NCBI RefSeq assembly: GCF_033115175.1
Contig: NC_084835.1
Location: 102,640,448 to 102,704,447, forward strand
DNA: 64,000 nt
Source of the DNA: Lepus europaeus
Lineage: Eukaryota; Chordata; Mammalia; Lagomorpha; Leporidae
Direction of reading: 5' to 3'
Part shown: positions 23,691 through 35,600 of the stretch, piece after piece
How positions within the stretch are numbered: position 1 is the first letter of the stretch
Layout of the letters: each line of letters opens with the position of its first letter
Notes under the pieces: model-generated
The model's database searches: none
What the model was told of the DNA's origin: nothing
Seen by the model: the letters and a program-made list of their open reading frames with translations, nothing else
Position numbers and translations under genes: made by a program

Positions 23691-25171
23691 CGATTGTTGA
23701 GTTGTTTATTTCCTTTATCAAATATATGATATGCAAACATTTTCTCATATTCTGTAGCTTGAGTTTCATTCTATTATCTATGTCTTTCCAAGAGCAGAAA
23801 TTTTTTAAGTTTGATAAAGTCCAATTTATCACTTTACTCTTTCATGAATAATGATTTGGGCCTTGTGTTTTAAAATTTTTTAAAAAATCTTCTACCCCAA
23901 GATCAAAAGATTTTCTCCCATGACTTTTTTTCTTTTTCTAGAAGTTATGTGATTTTAGGTTTTAATTAGGGCTATTATCCATTAAGATTTAATTTCTGTG
24001 TATGATATAGATATTCATTGAATTTTTTTGCATGTGGGTTGACAACTGTTCCACCATGATTATTGAAAAGGCTTTACTCACTAATAAATTGCTTCTGTAC
24101 TTTTGCTGAAAATCAGTCATCCATGTATATGTGAAGGTCTATTTCTGAATTCTGTATTTTAGTCAAACTTTAGATGACTTTGTCTATCTCTATGCCAATA
24201 TTACTGGTTTTGCTTGCTGGTGTTTTATGATCAGCCCTGAAATCGGACGGCCTTAGTCTTCTAACTCTCTTGTTTTGGCCATTCTAGGACCTATGCATTT
24301 CTATACAGACTCCAAAACCAGCTTGCCAATTCTTGCTAAATATCTGTTGGGATTTTGATTGGGATTACAAGAAATCTATAGATGAGATTGAGATAGATTT
24401 ATATTTTACCATTATGAAGCCTTCCAACCAATGAACATAATATATCTTTTCATTTATTTATGTTATTCTTGGAGACTTTTCATTTAAGTCTTCTTGAGTT
24501 TCTCATGGTAATTGTAGCAGTTTTATTTTCATTTCAATGTCCAATCGTTCACTGTCAGTATCTCAACATGTAATTAACTTTTATATTTATTTCATACTCT
24601 GCTACCCTAGAAATACCACTCCTTAGAATCTAATCTTTTGTATTATAAAATCATATAGATTTGTAGAATATAATAGTGGCAGCAGAGAAGTACAGTTTGT
24701 TTCCTTCAAATCTGCACGTCATTTCATTTCTTTTTCTAATTGTATTGTGCTACCTAGAATCTCCAGTAACATGCTGGAATCAAATGTGAGAATGGTATCC
24801 TTGTCTTTTTGTCATCTTAGGTGAAAGCATCTGGCCACTCATCATTAAATACAATGTCAGTGGTTCCATTTGCATAGATAATCCTTTTACATTTTATTTA
24901 ATTTGCTACTATCCAATGCTCAGAGAATCATGAAGTCTTTCAGTGTTGCTGATGGGAACAGACACCATCCCTGACTCACCTGGAATTGCCCGGTGAGCTT
25001 TGAGCAATGTTCTATTAAAAAGCAACCACCTTTTACGGAGTTGAAAAAATTCTTTTCTATGCCAGTGAATTTTGTTGGATGCTTTTTCTGCACCTCTGTA
25101 TGCTATATTGTGTTTTTCCTTGTTTAATGTGCTAATATGATAGACATTAATTGATTTTAGATGTATTTTTA

Positions 25172-25490
25172 TTTTCTTTTTTAAAGACTTATTTATTTAA
25201 TTGAGAGGTAGAGTTACAGACAGAGAGAAAGGTCCTCCATCCATTGTTTCATTCCCCAAATGGTCACAACAGCCAGAGATGGCCAATCTGAAGCCAGGAA
25301 TCGGGAGCTTCTTCTAGGTCTCCTACATGGGTACAGGGATCCAAGCACTTGGGCCATCTTCTACTGCTTTCCCAGGCTATAAGCAGAGAGCTGGATCTGA
25401 AGAGGAACAGGCAGAACACAAACTGGTGCCCATATGGAATGCCAGCGCTACAGGCAGAGGTTTAACCTACTATGCCACAGCATTGGTCCC
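25172..25490 (-). mobile_element. Rabbit C-repeat SINE
   Basis: 'aaagacttatttatttaatt', 'gttacagacagagagaaagg', 'cacttgggccatcttctact' and 'ctactatgccacagcattgg' mark a CSINE in minus orientation. GATGTATT appears near 25,160 and 25,492, a probable short TSD. It landed at the right edge of the old L1. Confidence 0.88.
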
Positions 25491-26401
25491 TGATGTATTC
25501 TTTTTCAATAAATAATTGGGCATCACTGTACAAAAAAGGTCTGAAGCCTCACTCAGCTTCAGCAGGCAGCAATGGAGCAAGTGATGAATGACGCCCGATC
25601 CGGCCTGGGAACTAGAAGAAGTTAGGCTGCTCCTATGCCATGAAGTTGCCACTCTGCCTCTCCGTGGCGATGTCTTCACTAAAGCTCTGCTTTCTTTCAT
25701 CTTCCACCTTGTAGCCAGCAGCTGATCACTTCTGCTCATGAATTCCTCACCTGTTCAGTGCTGACTTATGAGAGTACCTTGTGAGCCCCCAATATTATGT
25801 GAAGATGAATTTTATTTCATTTTATAAGTTATTTAAAAGAAAATTTGTCCTCTGCTCAGTGCTGGGAGGCAGGGAGAATCTGATATACAAATTCCAGGCC
25901 TCTGAGTATATTGAAAATGGGGCTCCCAGTTCTTCTGGATAAATGTGTCATTTGTTACTCAGTTTGGAACCTCTGGGGTGTGATTGATCTGGAGATTGAT
26001 CTGTGATTGATCTGAAGTTGTAGAGTGTTCACTAGATACTGGAGACAGGCAGTATTCATGCCTCCACCGCCCCTTCCTTTCTACCCACACTGCCATTCCT
26101 AGGCTCACTGCAGAAAGCCACTGAGTGGGGAGAGATGTGTTCACAGTTTCTACTCCTGGAATTCAGAATGAATCTCTCCCTATACTGGGGGCTTGGGACC
26201 ATTAAAATATCTCTGAAAGCACTTTACATTGATGTATTAGAGTTCACAAGTTGTTTGCCTTGGCATCTGCCTGTTACCACCACTACTATTTCTCTGGGAA
26301 AACGTACAGTATGCTTCAAGTGACTAAGTAACAAGCATTTTTAGAACTCTACCCATTTGTAAGGTGGAGACAGTTTGAATATTGAATGGTTGCATAATGC
26401 T
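25491..26401. other. Unassigned spacer with short GATTGATCT repeat
   Basis: Contains three copies of GATTGATCT at 25,982, 25,994 and 26,005 (11-12 base period). No named repeat or gene is visible. Confidence 0.45.
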
Positions 26402-26643
26402 GGGGCCAGCACTTGGCACCAAGGTTAAACCACCACTGGCAATGCCTACTCCCCATTCTGGAGTTCCTGTTTCAGTCTTGGCTCCATGTCTAGGTCCAGC
26501 TTCCTGCTAATGCACACTGTGGAAGGTAACAGCTCAAGTCCTTGGGTCCCTTCCACGCATGTAGGAGACTCAGTTTCAGTTCTGGTTCTCTGGCCCAGCC
26601 AGAGCTGTTTCAGACATTTGGGAAGTAAACCAGTGCATGGAAG

Positions 26644-26677
<34 letters not shown>

Positions 26678-26715
26678 CCCTTTTCTTTTCTCTCTCTCTC
26701 TCAAAAAATAATTTA
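26402..26715 (+). mobile_element. Older C-repeat SINE
   Basis: 'ggggccagcacttggcacca', 'ccccattctggagttcctgt' and 'tccagcttcctgctaatgca', then a (CT)n tract at 26,648-26,675 with a second CT block. The (CT)n is much longer than in neighbouring old copies and is probably unstable. Confidence 0.78.
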
Positions 26716-26861
26716 CAAAAAATTTTAAATTAACTAAATGCTTAATGTTAATACATATATGACTATGCCCTAAATACGTTTAACAATATGTGAAAGTTGC
26801 TGAGACGGCAAAGAAAAAAATAAACTTGGGCTTCTTGTGCAGCAAAATGAAAGTTGTAGGC

Positions 26862-26889
<28 letters not shown>
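26862..26889. repeat. A28 homopolymer
   Basis: Uninterrupted run of 28 A. It follows an AATAAA at about 26,817-26,823 by about 40 bases, which could mark the 3' end of a short retrocopy on the plus strand. I cannot identify a source transcript or TSD. Confidence 0.9.
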
Positions 26890-26892
<3 letters not shown>

Positions 26893-28849
26893 CAGGCTGC
26901 TACTGAACTCTCTGAGACAGCTAAAGTTGAAATTGATTCTGGCAAGGCCATTACGGGGGTAATTGTCCAAGAGAATGTTTTCTTACACAGGAAATTAGAG
27001 ACAGAGAAAACATTATTAAAAGTAAAAATTTGTAGATTTTTGAGTCCGCCAGAATGTGTAGCAGCTATTTATCTCCTTATGGGATTAACAAGTAAATTGA
27101 ATTTTAGTGACTCAGAATATGAGTTGACTTTCAAGTTTTAAGAACCTTTGAAGAGAGAGAGAAAAGGCAGAGAGATTCAAGATGTTGTTTAATACAGTGA
27201 ACGTGCCCCCCTCCCCCAAAAAATCATGTTTTAAGAAGTTACAGAAAAAGGTAAAGTGAAGGGTTTTATTGCTTATATTAAATGAAAGATCAAAATGTTT
27301 TGATTGCTGCTTTTAAAAAATCTGGCCGTGGTTCTGCACCAAAACTCACCATATGTACGTGATTCTAGAAGTTTGATATGACAAGATATGAAAAAGATCT
27401 GTCACTAAGTCTTATGATGAAACCCTGTGGCCAAATGGAGAATTGAGTCAGTAATTCAGGAATATAGTATGTATTTGGGAGTGTGTATATTTGTCGGGTA
27501 CGTGTGTGTGTATTTTGAAGACAGAGAGTGGCAAGATAAAGGAGTTAATTTGAAATAAAATTCTTATTTAGTTACAGAAATGTTTCATTAATTTTACCAG
27601 GTAATCAACTTACTTTTCCTTTGGTGGTTTGGGGTGGAGGGGGCTTTTTATCTATGTCCGTTAGATTTTCATTTTCACATGCAGCCATTTTTGCAACCAC
27701 AGCCTTTACTTTGCATTGATTTCAAGGAATAATGATCATACTCTGTCACGTAGAGAGACATTTTTGGACAAGACAGGATATACATTCATTAACAGTTCAT
27801 TTATTTACCATTATAAGTTTTGCATAAGTGAATTTTCCAGACAACCAAAATTAAACCCATTAAGTTTTTATTTTAATCATTTCAATGGAAAGGGCTCAAC
27901 TTGCCTCATTTCTTAAAAGAATTCATTCATGTAGGATTCCAAATGAGGAGCAGATAAGTGTGAGAAGAAAATCCTGATGCCTAGCGGGTGGGAATTAGAA
28001 TATAATGTGCCCTTTAAATCATGCATCATAAAATGATACTTCTGCATGACATTCAAAGATATTGAAAATGGTTACTCTACAACATGGAATCGTAAGGGAA
28101 GGACATAAAGCTGCATGATGCTGTCTCAATATTAATCTAGATATAGAGTATATGCAGGAAAATATATAGCATATCAAATCAGTGAATTGGTTCTCTTTGG
28201 ATGGAGAATTAAATATGATTTTTCATTTTCCCTTAATCTTTCCTTTATTCTTCAGATTTTTTATAATAAACATTTTTCATAATAAGGTTGTTTTTCCAAA
28301 GGTTGTTAGTTTTTTAAATTATGTCAGATAGCATGTTTATCCCTTATATAGCAGTGCCTGTTACATATTAAACAATGAATTAGTGCTTTATGAGTAGTAG
28401 ATGGTCAGAGAATATTCATTTTGTGTGAAAACATTCTCTCGAAAATTCTGAGGGCACTTCCATAGCAGTCTGTTCTTGGACCATTTCACTTCAGAGAAAA
28501 CTTTCTTCTGCAGACTGAGATTTTTTTCCAATGTGCACTCAATTATCACAGGGGCAAAGAAGCCAGGGAAAGATTTAATATGGGCACCTGCTTCCTCCTC
28601 TCTTACATTCCAGAAAGCAAAAGGAAGGGCATCTATTCACAGTTATCAACCAAAGAACATCCTTCAGATGTGCTATGCTAACCCAAAATTTCTGCAAATG
28701 CTCGAAGTTCTCTGATTTGCTGCCTGCTCAAATCTTGTGGATGAAAAAGTAAGTATTTACTTTGGTATCCCCATTGAATAATCTATGTTCTCTACTAATG
28801 ATTTGGTCTTCTGTTCAATTCTCTGTAGATAACCAAATAGTAGCAAGAG
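26890..28849. other. Unassigned AT-rich spacer
   Basis: No named repeat. A stop-free plus-strand frame without an ATG runs from 26,893 to 27,141 (82 codons), directly after the A28 run; I do not recognise the product. Confidence 0.3.
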
Positions 28850-29108
28850 GGAGCAGGCATTTAGCCTAGCAGTTAAGATGCACCCCATGCTCATCAGAGT
28901 GCCTGCACTAGATCCCCAGCTCGAGCTCTTGACTTTAGCTTCCCATAAACGCAGATCCTGGGAAGCAACCATGATAGCTCAAGTAGTGGAGTCCCCGCCG
29001 CCCAAACGGCACATCTGGATTGCATTCCTGTTTCCTGACTGCCCTGCCACTGTGGGTGTCTTCCAAGTGAAAGATGAACGATCTCTCTCTCTCTCTCTCT
29101 GCCCCCTC
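28850..29108 (+). mobile_element. Older C-repeat SINE, tail displaced
   Basis: 'gagcaggcatttagcctagc', 'gttaagatgcaccccatgct', 'tagcttcccataaacgcaga' and a (CT)n to about 29,100 identify an old C-type SINE. The expected A-rich tail is missing here; a CT-rich block plus TATAAATGAATATTATTTTTAG appears at 29,440-29,500 instead. About 300 bases seem to have been inserted between body and tail. Confidence 0.65.
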
Positions 29109-29405
29109 CCAGGCACACAACCTTTATTTCTTTACCAAACAGCATATCAGGTGGGCACAGAGCCTTGCCCCTGCTGAGCTCCATCTCTCTGACTCTGCTT
29201 CTCCCAATGCCCCCCTCTGCATCCCACCAAACCTGTGAGAGGGGAGGCAGGGAGGGTGAAGAGGACGGACCCCGGAATGTGCAGCCCCACTGACTGACAG
29301 GCAGGTTGAGGGGACTTTTGATTCTGGGGGCCTGGACCAGGATGGGTATCTTGATTGACATATAAAACAGTCCCTTTGTACATGCTGGGCAGAGACACAC
29401 ATGGT
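29109..29405 (-). pseudogene. 3'-UTR-like retrocopy fragment of an unidentified gene
   Basis: This moderately GC-rich block differs from its AT-rich surroundings. On the minus strand it ends in 'aaagaaataaaggttgtgtg', a perfect AATAAA signal followed by about 20 bases, like an mRNA 3' end. It separates the body of a C-repeat SINE from a CT/A-rich tail, suggesting insertion into the SINE's CT tract. Against this, no poly-T stands at the expected 3' end on the plus strand, and I cannot name the source gene. The overlapping frames of 83 to 168 codons show no recognisable domain. Confidence 0.35.
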
Positions 29406-29439
29406 CGCTGCTGCTATGCCTAGCTAGTTTTTCCTAGCC

Positions 29440-29500
29440 TGCCTCTCTCTCTCTCCCTCCCTCCCTCCCTCCCTCTTGTATAAATGAATATTATTTTTAG
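29440..29500 (+). repeat. CT/CCCT-rich tract and SINE-like tail
   Basis: (CT)n followed by six CCCT units, then an AT-rich tail. Probably the displaced 3' end of the SINE body at 28.85 kb. Confidence 0.55.
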
Positions 29501-29829
29501 AAAAAGAAGACAGGAAGACAGCAAGGAATTTATCTTGGCTAAAATACTTGACCATGGTTTCTGAGGGAGTGACATGTGGTCTTTAAGATCATCAAGGACT
29601 GACTGATCAGCAACAACAGCACTGTCACTTCTTTGTCTAGAACCAGTTATAACAAACTCGAAGGCCATTTAGGCCATGTTGCCACTGGACTTATAGCCCT
29701 CTGCCCTGTAGTCAGTTTCAGTGTATAGAGGCAGTGTATAGAAGCAGATTAGGGTTTCTAGGATAGACTCTAGAGGTAGACCACAAGGATAGCCTTTATT
29801 TTGTCCAAATAGTCTCTGTAAGATTAAAC
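29501..29829. other. Unassigned spacer
   Basis: No gene or named repeat. A short direct repeat of about 15 bases (GTGTATAGAGGCA / GTGTATAGAAGCA) lies at about 29,720-29,746. Confidence 0.4.
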
Positions 29830-30130
29830 TTTTATTATTTATTTATTTGATAGTGACAGATCAAGAGACAAAGAGATCCCTCATCCACTTGTTCATTCTC
29901 TAAATGCTCTCAACAGCTGGAGTAGGGCCAGGCTGAAGCCAGAAACTGGGAATTCAGTCTGTGTCTCTCCTAAGAATGAATGGCAGGGACCCAACTATCT
30001 GAGGCATCCTATGCTGTGTCCCAGGATGCGCATAAGTAGGAAGGTAGAATTGAGAGCTTAGCCAAGACTCCAACTCAGACACTCCGACATGGAATGTGGG
30101 CATCCCAGGCAGCTGCTGTGCCAAATACTC
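29830..30130 (-). mobile_element. Older C-repeat SINE, antisense
   Basis: 'ttattatttatttatttgat', 'cattctctaaatgctctcaa', 'ggcagggacccaactatctg', 'aggcatcctatgctgtgtcc' and 'cactccgacatggaatgtgg' in antisense order. Confidence 0.78.
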
Positions 30131-30154
30131 ACTGCAAGAATTCCTTTTACCTTG

Positions 30155-30325
30155 TGTTCTTGAGCAAACTAAACTCTCTGTGACCCAGTTTGCTCATCTC
30201 TAAAATAATACCAATAATAGAATCGACCTCATAATGCCTTTGAGGAATTAAATGAGATAATTCATGTACCATGCATAACACAGTTCCTAGGTCATTTAAG
30301 TGTTTGAGAAATGTTATTATTATTA
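30155..30325 (+). repeat. MIR element
   Basis: 'cttgagcaaactaaactctc', 'gtttgctcatctctaaaata', 'aggaattaaatgagataatt' and 'cacagttcctaggtcattta' follow the MIR consensus in plus orientation. Confidence 0.8.
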
Positions 30326-30445
30326 GCTTTTCTTCATGAATAACAATGAACATAACTCTGCATGGAAACATTTATAAATTCTTCATATGCCAAAATGTCA
30401 TGGGATAACAGCAAGTCTGTCCTGGCAGATAGACGGGGTGCAGAA

Positions 30446-30649
30446 CAGGGGCCAGCAAACCATGGCCTGCTCTCTCTTGGTACAAATAAATTGCTATTGA
30501 AACACAGAAACATGCATTCATTTACAGATTCTCCTATGCTTCTTTTGTGTTGTAAGGGAGAAATTGAGTAGTTCCAACAGACTGCTTTGCAAGCAAAACC
30601 AAACATGTTGACTCTGTGGTCCTTGCAGAAAAAGTTTGCCATCCCCTTG
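30446..30649. mobile_element. Non-autonomous hAT (Charlie-like) element
   Basis: Starts CAGGGGCCAGCAAAC and ends with the imperfect inverse GTTTGCCATCCCCTTG, the terminal inverted repeats of a common mammalian hAT MITE. Internal 'caaataaattgctattgaaa' with 'acacagaaacatgcattcat' also fits. The 8-base flanks (GTGCAGAA; GTCCAGAC) agree at six positions, consistent with an old 8-bp hAT duplication. No transposase is present. Confidence 0.75.
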
Positions 30650-31010
30650 TCCAGACCATAAGGCAAATACAAAGAACATACATGGGAGTTAAAGGAATTG
30701 CAATGCTCACAAAAATACTAAAAGCAGAAAAGACTATGAGAAATTACCCCGATTCATTCATCAGCAAGCAAAAAGGTAGCAGCAGCAAGTAACTAAGTGA
30801 ACTGAACAACATGAAGGAATGAATGTAGTTTGCTTAGTAGAGGCTGCAGGAAGGAATCCTATTGAGGGGAAAGATAAGAAAGAGGAACTCAACATTAAGG
30901 AAACAAGGAATGACATCTTCATTCTGTATAGCCCTCTGTTTCAACACAACAATAAAACACTTCCAGAAGTTAGTCAGTGATGCTCTATATAATTATTAAA
31001 AGTATATATA
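30650..31010. other. Unassigned spacer
   Basis: AT-rich, nothing recognised; ends in the AGTATATATA target sequence used by the SINE trio that follows. Confidence 0.4.
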
Positions 31011-31362
31011 CGGGGGCCAGCATGTGGCACAGCGGCATAACACCCTGGCCTGAAGTGCCGGCATCCCATATGGGTACCGGTTTGAGATCTGGCTGCTCCA
31101 CTTCTGATCCAGCTCCCTGCTATGGCCTGGGAAAGCAGTAGAAGATGGCCCAAGTGTTTGGCCCCTGTATGCATGTGGGAGACCTGGAAGAAGCTCCTGA
31201 CTCCTGGCTTCGGTCAGAACAGCTCCCACCATTGCGGCCAAATGGGGAGTGAACCAGTGGATGGAAGACCTCTCTCTCTCACTCTCTCTGCCTTTCCTTC
31301 TCTCTCTGTTTTTCTCTGTTTACTCTGATTTTCAAGTAAATAAAAAAATCCTTTAAAAAAAA
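31011..31362 (+). mobile_element. CSINE, first of a head-to-tail trio
   Basis: Full layout from 'gggggccagcatgtggcaca' to the tail 'aaataaaaaaatcctttaaa'. The left flank is GTATATATA (31,002-31,010). The right flank begins GTA, after which the next SINE starts. Confidence 0.92.
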
Positions 31363-31365
31363 GTA

Positions 31366-31682
31366 GGCCGGCGCCGCAGCTCAATAGGCTAATCCTCCGC
31401 CTGTGGCGCCGGCACACCGGGTTCTAGTCCCAGTCGCTCCTCTGCCTGTCCAGCTCTCTGCTGTGGCCCGGGAGTGCAGTGGAGGATGGCCCAAGTCCTT
31501 GGGCCCTGCACCCGCATGGGAAACCAGGAGAAGCACTTGGCTCCTGGCTTTGGATCAGCGCGGTGTGCCTGCTGCAGCGCACCTGCCACAGCGGCCATTG
31601 GAGGGTGAACCGATGGAAAAGGAAGACCTTTCTCTCTGTCTCTCTCTCTCTCACACTGTCCACTCTGCCTGTCAAAAAAAAA
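31366..31682 (+). mobile_element. CSINE2, second of the trio
   Basis: Different subfamily from its neighbours: head 'ggccggcgccgcagctcaat' and tail 'ccactctgcctgtcaaaaaa', which is the CSINE2 pattern. A part of the usual 'ccggttggggcgccggattc' segment is missing, so it is slightly short. It sits between AAAAGTA and AAAGTATATATAT. Confidence 0.92.
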
Positions 31683-31692
31683 GTATATATAT

Positions 31693-32018
31693 GGGGCTGG
31701 TGCTGTGGCATAGCAGGTAAAGCTGCTGCCTGCAGTGCTGGCATCTCATATGGCCGTCGGTTCGAGACTCGGCTACTCCACTTCTGATCCAGCTCTCTGC
31801 TTTGGCCTGGGAAAGCAGTAGAAATGGCCCAAGTCCTTGGGCCCCTCCACCCTCATGGGAGACCCTGAAGAAGCTCCTGGCTCCTGGCTTCAGATTGGTG
31901 CAGCTCCAGCTGTTGCAGCCAATTGGGGAGTGAAAGATCTCTCTCTCTCTTCCTCTACCTCTCCTTCTCTTTCTGTGTACCTCTGACTTTCAAATAAATA
32001 AATACATTTTTTCAAAAA
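31693..32018 (+). mobile_element. CSINE, third of the trio
   Basis: Same subfamily as the first ('ggggctggtgctgtggcata' head, 'caaataaataaatacatttt' tail). Flanked by GTATATATAT at 31,683-31,692 and 32,019-32,028. Confidence 0.92.
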
Positions 32019-32454
32019 GTATATATATGTGCATGCATCAAAAATGTTGGTGTTAGCTAAAAGATGACTAACACAGAGGGACTAGAATGCAAAGAAATTA
32101 GTAAAATCTAGTTTGTTAGTCAAAAATAGATGACAACCTCAAGGGAAATATAAGAAAATACACAAGAAAGTCCACTCTGCCCAGATACAATGAATGGATA
32201 ATGTTCTATACACAATTTTGAGGAAGAATATGGGCATTAACACTTCCTCAAGACAAAAAAATATATAAAATATCAAGTCAGAACTACTGTCCTGAGGAAG
32301 AAATCATTGGCTTCATTGGATAAAATTGTCGAAGCTACGAAGTCTCCCAGCATTTCATTCCACGTGGGTGTCAACCATCCATATATGAAAGCACCAAATT
32401 GTAACATTTAAATAAGCAAACAGCATATTTTTTATGTATTCAAGACACAATCCT

Positions 32455-32605
32455 GTGTAGATGGCAGGGACCCAACTACCTGAGGCATTGCTTCCAGGTC
32501 CCCAGGGTTTATATTAGCAAGAAGCTGCAACTGGGAGTCAGAGTTGGGAATTGACCCCAGACACTGTGATGAGGGATGCAGGTATATTAACCTGAGCCCA
32601 TATGA
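32455..32605 (-). mobile_element. Older C-repeat SINE fragment, antisense
   Basis: 'agatggcagggacccaacta', 'cctgaggcattgcttccagg' and 'attagcaagaagctgcaact' mark the middle of an old copy; both ends have decayed. Confidence 0.65.
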
Positions 32606-35600
32606 TTCTATTCCATCTGTAATATTTAAGGCTGTAAACCATATCAGTTATAATTAATATAAACTCATTCTCAAACATCGAATAACTTTCTTCACACCTC
32701 AGCTGAAGGCCACAAGGGTCAGCTGGTGTGTGGACCTGAGAGTCTAATCAGAAGCCAATCACACAGCACTAACTGAAAAGGGAGTAAAGCAGAGGTGCAC
32801 TTGTAGACGTACCAACTGCTTCTATAGAACTTAAACTTCCCACAGAATGATCAACTTTTCCTTCACTTGAACTTCTTTCATGAATCTTTGGCAAAAGACA
32901 AAGTAGCTCAGAGAGCAACTTATACATTAAACTAAGCTAATGGAATCAAAAGAGACATATTACTAGCTATTGTCTCCAGGGAAGAAAATTCTTGCCATGT
33001 ACTATGTTCCAATTTTGGAACCAATGGATACCTGCTGAGACATTCAGTTCATTGGATGTGTTCGGCACTGACACTAACTTGTGTGATTTCTTCATTGATA
33101 CTGCTTTCATGGTTCCATCATCATTACAATGCACTTGGGAGAAAGACTGGGGAAGAGTGTATGGAAGCTCTGCTCTGTCGCACATATGGTTGAACACATC
33201 AAAAGCAGTGAGGGATGCAAGGTTGAAATTAACTCTGTTTCGACTAAACCATCATCTCCTTTGGACTCGGAGTAAGATGCATGAACTAGGGTTCCTGTAG
33301 AATGTTGTTGCTTCTTTTCAATCTGTGGGGCAGGGAAGGAGGAATAATAATAATATATCCAATAATTGTTGCACTCTGGATATGTTAACAGTTTGCAAAA
33401 GTGTTGACTTAAATCCATACTTAGTGATGGGGATAAAAAAAGACTGGAAAGATCTAAATTCATCAAAATGTGAAGATTTTGTTTTCTTTGGCTCATGAGA
33501 ATGTAGATTTTTCTTGTAGATTTTTCAGAATTTTTCTAAGAAGCATATGTGTGGAGAAATATATATAATAACTTGTATTATATTAGTTTAATTTCTCCTA
33601 GCATATTTGTACAAAAGAGAGAAAGAGAAAATTAGCTTATTTCCTGATATGACAGATGGATGTCTGGGAACTACATTTTAAAAATGATTTTAATAAATGA
33701 GAGCAGGCAAAATAATAACATTTTTCTGGCATTTAAACCTAATATAAATGAGTAAAAAAGGCGCAGTCTTACCTTAATTAAATATTTCTGCCAAAAATCA
33801 TTCATTTTTATTTGTCATGTGGATAAATAAGTGCTATTTTCTCCTACTCCTACCATTAATTCTACTTCTGTTCCCTTCCTGTCATTTTTACCTTTCTCTC
33901 TTTATTTCTCCCCATCTCCGTCTTTATTGTTCAGATCAAACAACAAGTACAATTGTTCAAATATAAAATAAAAATGTTTGCCTTTTGAGGTAAGAGGCTT
34001 ACCATTTTGTACGTTTATTTCTCATATTGCTTCCTACTCATGAATTATGTGTGTGTGAATTGTTCTATTTTAGTCATGAAAGTGAAATAGATATTATACT
34101 AATTCTAGAAACAGGTAGTAACTAGAATATATTTGCAATTAATGAGAATTTTTCGATATGTCTACATTACAAGTCAACATTTAAAAACACATTTCTGAGC
34201 ATATGTACACAAAAATGTGTATTTTAGTCCATTATAAGAACTCTAAGTACAAAAATTGCTGTATCTAAAACAATTTGTACTTTTGCGCTTGCCATTTTCT
34301 TGGTCTATTATAAACAAATGCACATTTTATAGAGCACATTTAAATGCATTATTTTCACATTTAAAAATGTACTCTTTTTTAAAAGAGCATTAAAAGAAGC
34401 GTTAATGTAGCCATCTTACTAATTTCATGCCAGCAAAGAGTGAATCAGTTGAAAGTTGGGAATTCAAATAAAATATTCTACCTGTGTTACCAACATATGT
34501 GATCTGAACTTTCAGAATAACAGTGAATCAATTGGGTTGAAGATAATAGGACAAATATAATCAGACTAGAAGACCATATGCAATATACAGTATTAGTCCT
34601 ATACATTTGCAAGTCAGAGAGATCCGTGGGCCCTATCCAGCTGTGTTAGTCATTACGGCATCTTGGGACTGTTTCTGATCGACCCTAAGGCTTAGTTTTC
34701 TCCTCTGCTGGATATGAAAAACAGTACCCATGTTATAGGACTTCTGCAAATGAAACCATGCACAGAAACATTGGACTTCATCAGAGGCCTGAATTAAAAG
34801 CTCCCTAGGGCATCTATCACAGCCTTCTGTGGTTGCTGCCTGTGTTAGTCCATAACCCAGTCATTTAGCCTTCAAAGCAGAGTCCAGCTCTTCCTGGACC
34901 ATGTTCTAGCCTGCTGATCTACTGCTCCAATCCCCTTGATTTTCCTGAAAAGTCTCCAAGCCACAAACACACAATGACACAGCCTCAACTTTGCACAGTA
35001 TCTTGATAGGCAGACTGATTGAAAGGCAGAAACAGATTGATGTGACAAATAAACATACTGCCTTCAAAATCAACCAATCTTAATGTAAAATTTTTAGCAT
35101 ACATCAGGCTCCTGACTCCTTCCCCTCCCCCTCTTACCTTGCCTACAAATTAATTTAGTCTTTTCCATTTTGAATATTTAATCATATTACGAGAAAGTTC
35201 AGTCTTAAAAAAATAATAACACAATCTGCCAGGCACTGAAACTTAGTAAAATGCTATTAATTTCATATTTTCCTTGTTAACTTCCTAAAAATAGTTGAAC
35301 TCAATCACATTATAATTGCATAGATTTAACATTAGCCCAGCTGGGTACTTTTCTTCCTGCACACTTAGTAACCCCGGAGCCATGAAACTAATCCCATATT
35401 TAGTGAAGTGAACAGAAGGAGCCAGAAACCAAGGCACGCAGAGGTCCAGCCTCAAGCTGACCCCTCTGTACCACTGTTCCACCAGCCCTCAGCCATGGGG
35501 CTACCCTCTCTGGTCCTCTGATGGGGATTAACTGACTTTGCTGTGCCTGGGTCATTGCTTCAGTTACTTGCCCTGTGCTCCTTCCAAGGACAGGATAGTG

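Larger units (their letters stand above)
22390..25165 (-). mobile_element. Old L1 (L1M), antisense, 3' UTR into ORF2
   Basis: Long L1 relic read in antisense. Low coordinates hold 3'-region words ('ggaatcatacaatatgtagt', 'tttatccactcacctgttga', 'cctaggagtggaatgactag', 'ccattttacattcccattgg'). Later positions hold ORF2 antisense words ('atatctgttgggattttgat', 'gaattttgttggatgctttt' with 'ctgcacctctgta', 'gtgctaatatgatagacatt'). It has many stops and indels and no coding capacity. An older SINE fragment and one young CSINE interrupt it, and a third SINE abuts its right end. Confidence 0.8.

Noticed and set aside
28894..29400. 168-codon minus-strand frame
   Set aside because: It spans a SINE CT tract and a 3'-UTR-like block; no protein family recognised.
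29060..29500. Repeated CT tracts as a possible CRISPR or satellite array
   Set aside because: Simple CT/CCCT microsatellites belonging to SINE 3' regions; no spacer-repeat alternation.
31747..31760. tRNA gene suggested by the B-box-like GGTTCGAGAC in SINE heads
   Set aside because: No cloverleaf can be formed around it; it is the tRNA-derived promoter of the SINE.
32967..33300. Overlapping frames of 76 and 102 codons on opposite strands
   Set aside because: They looked briefly coding-like, but I recognise neither product and no neighbouring exon signals support them.
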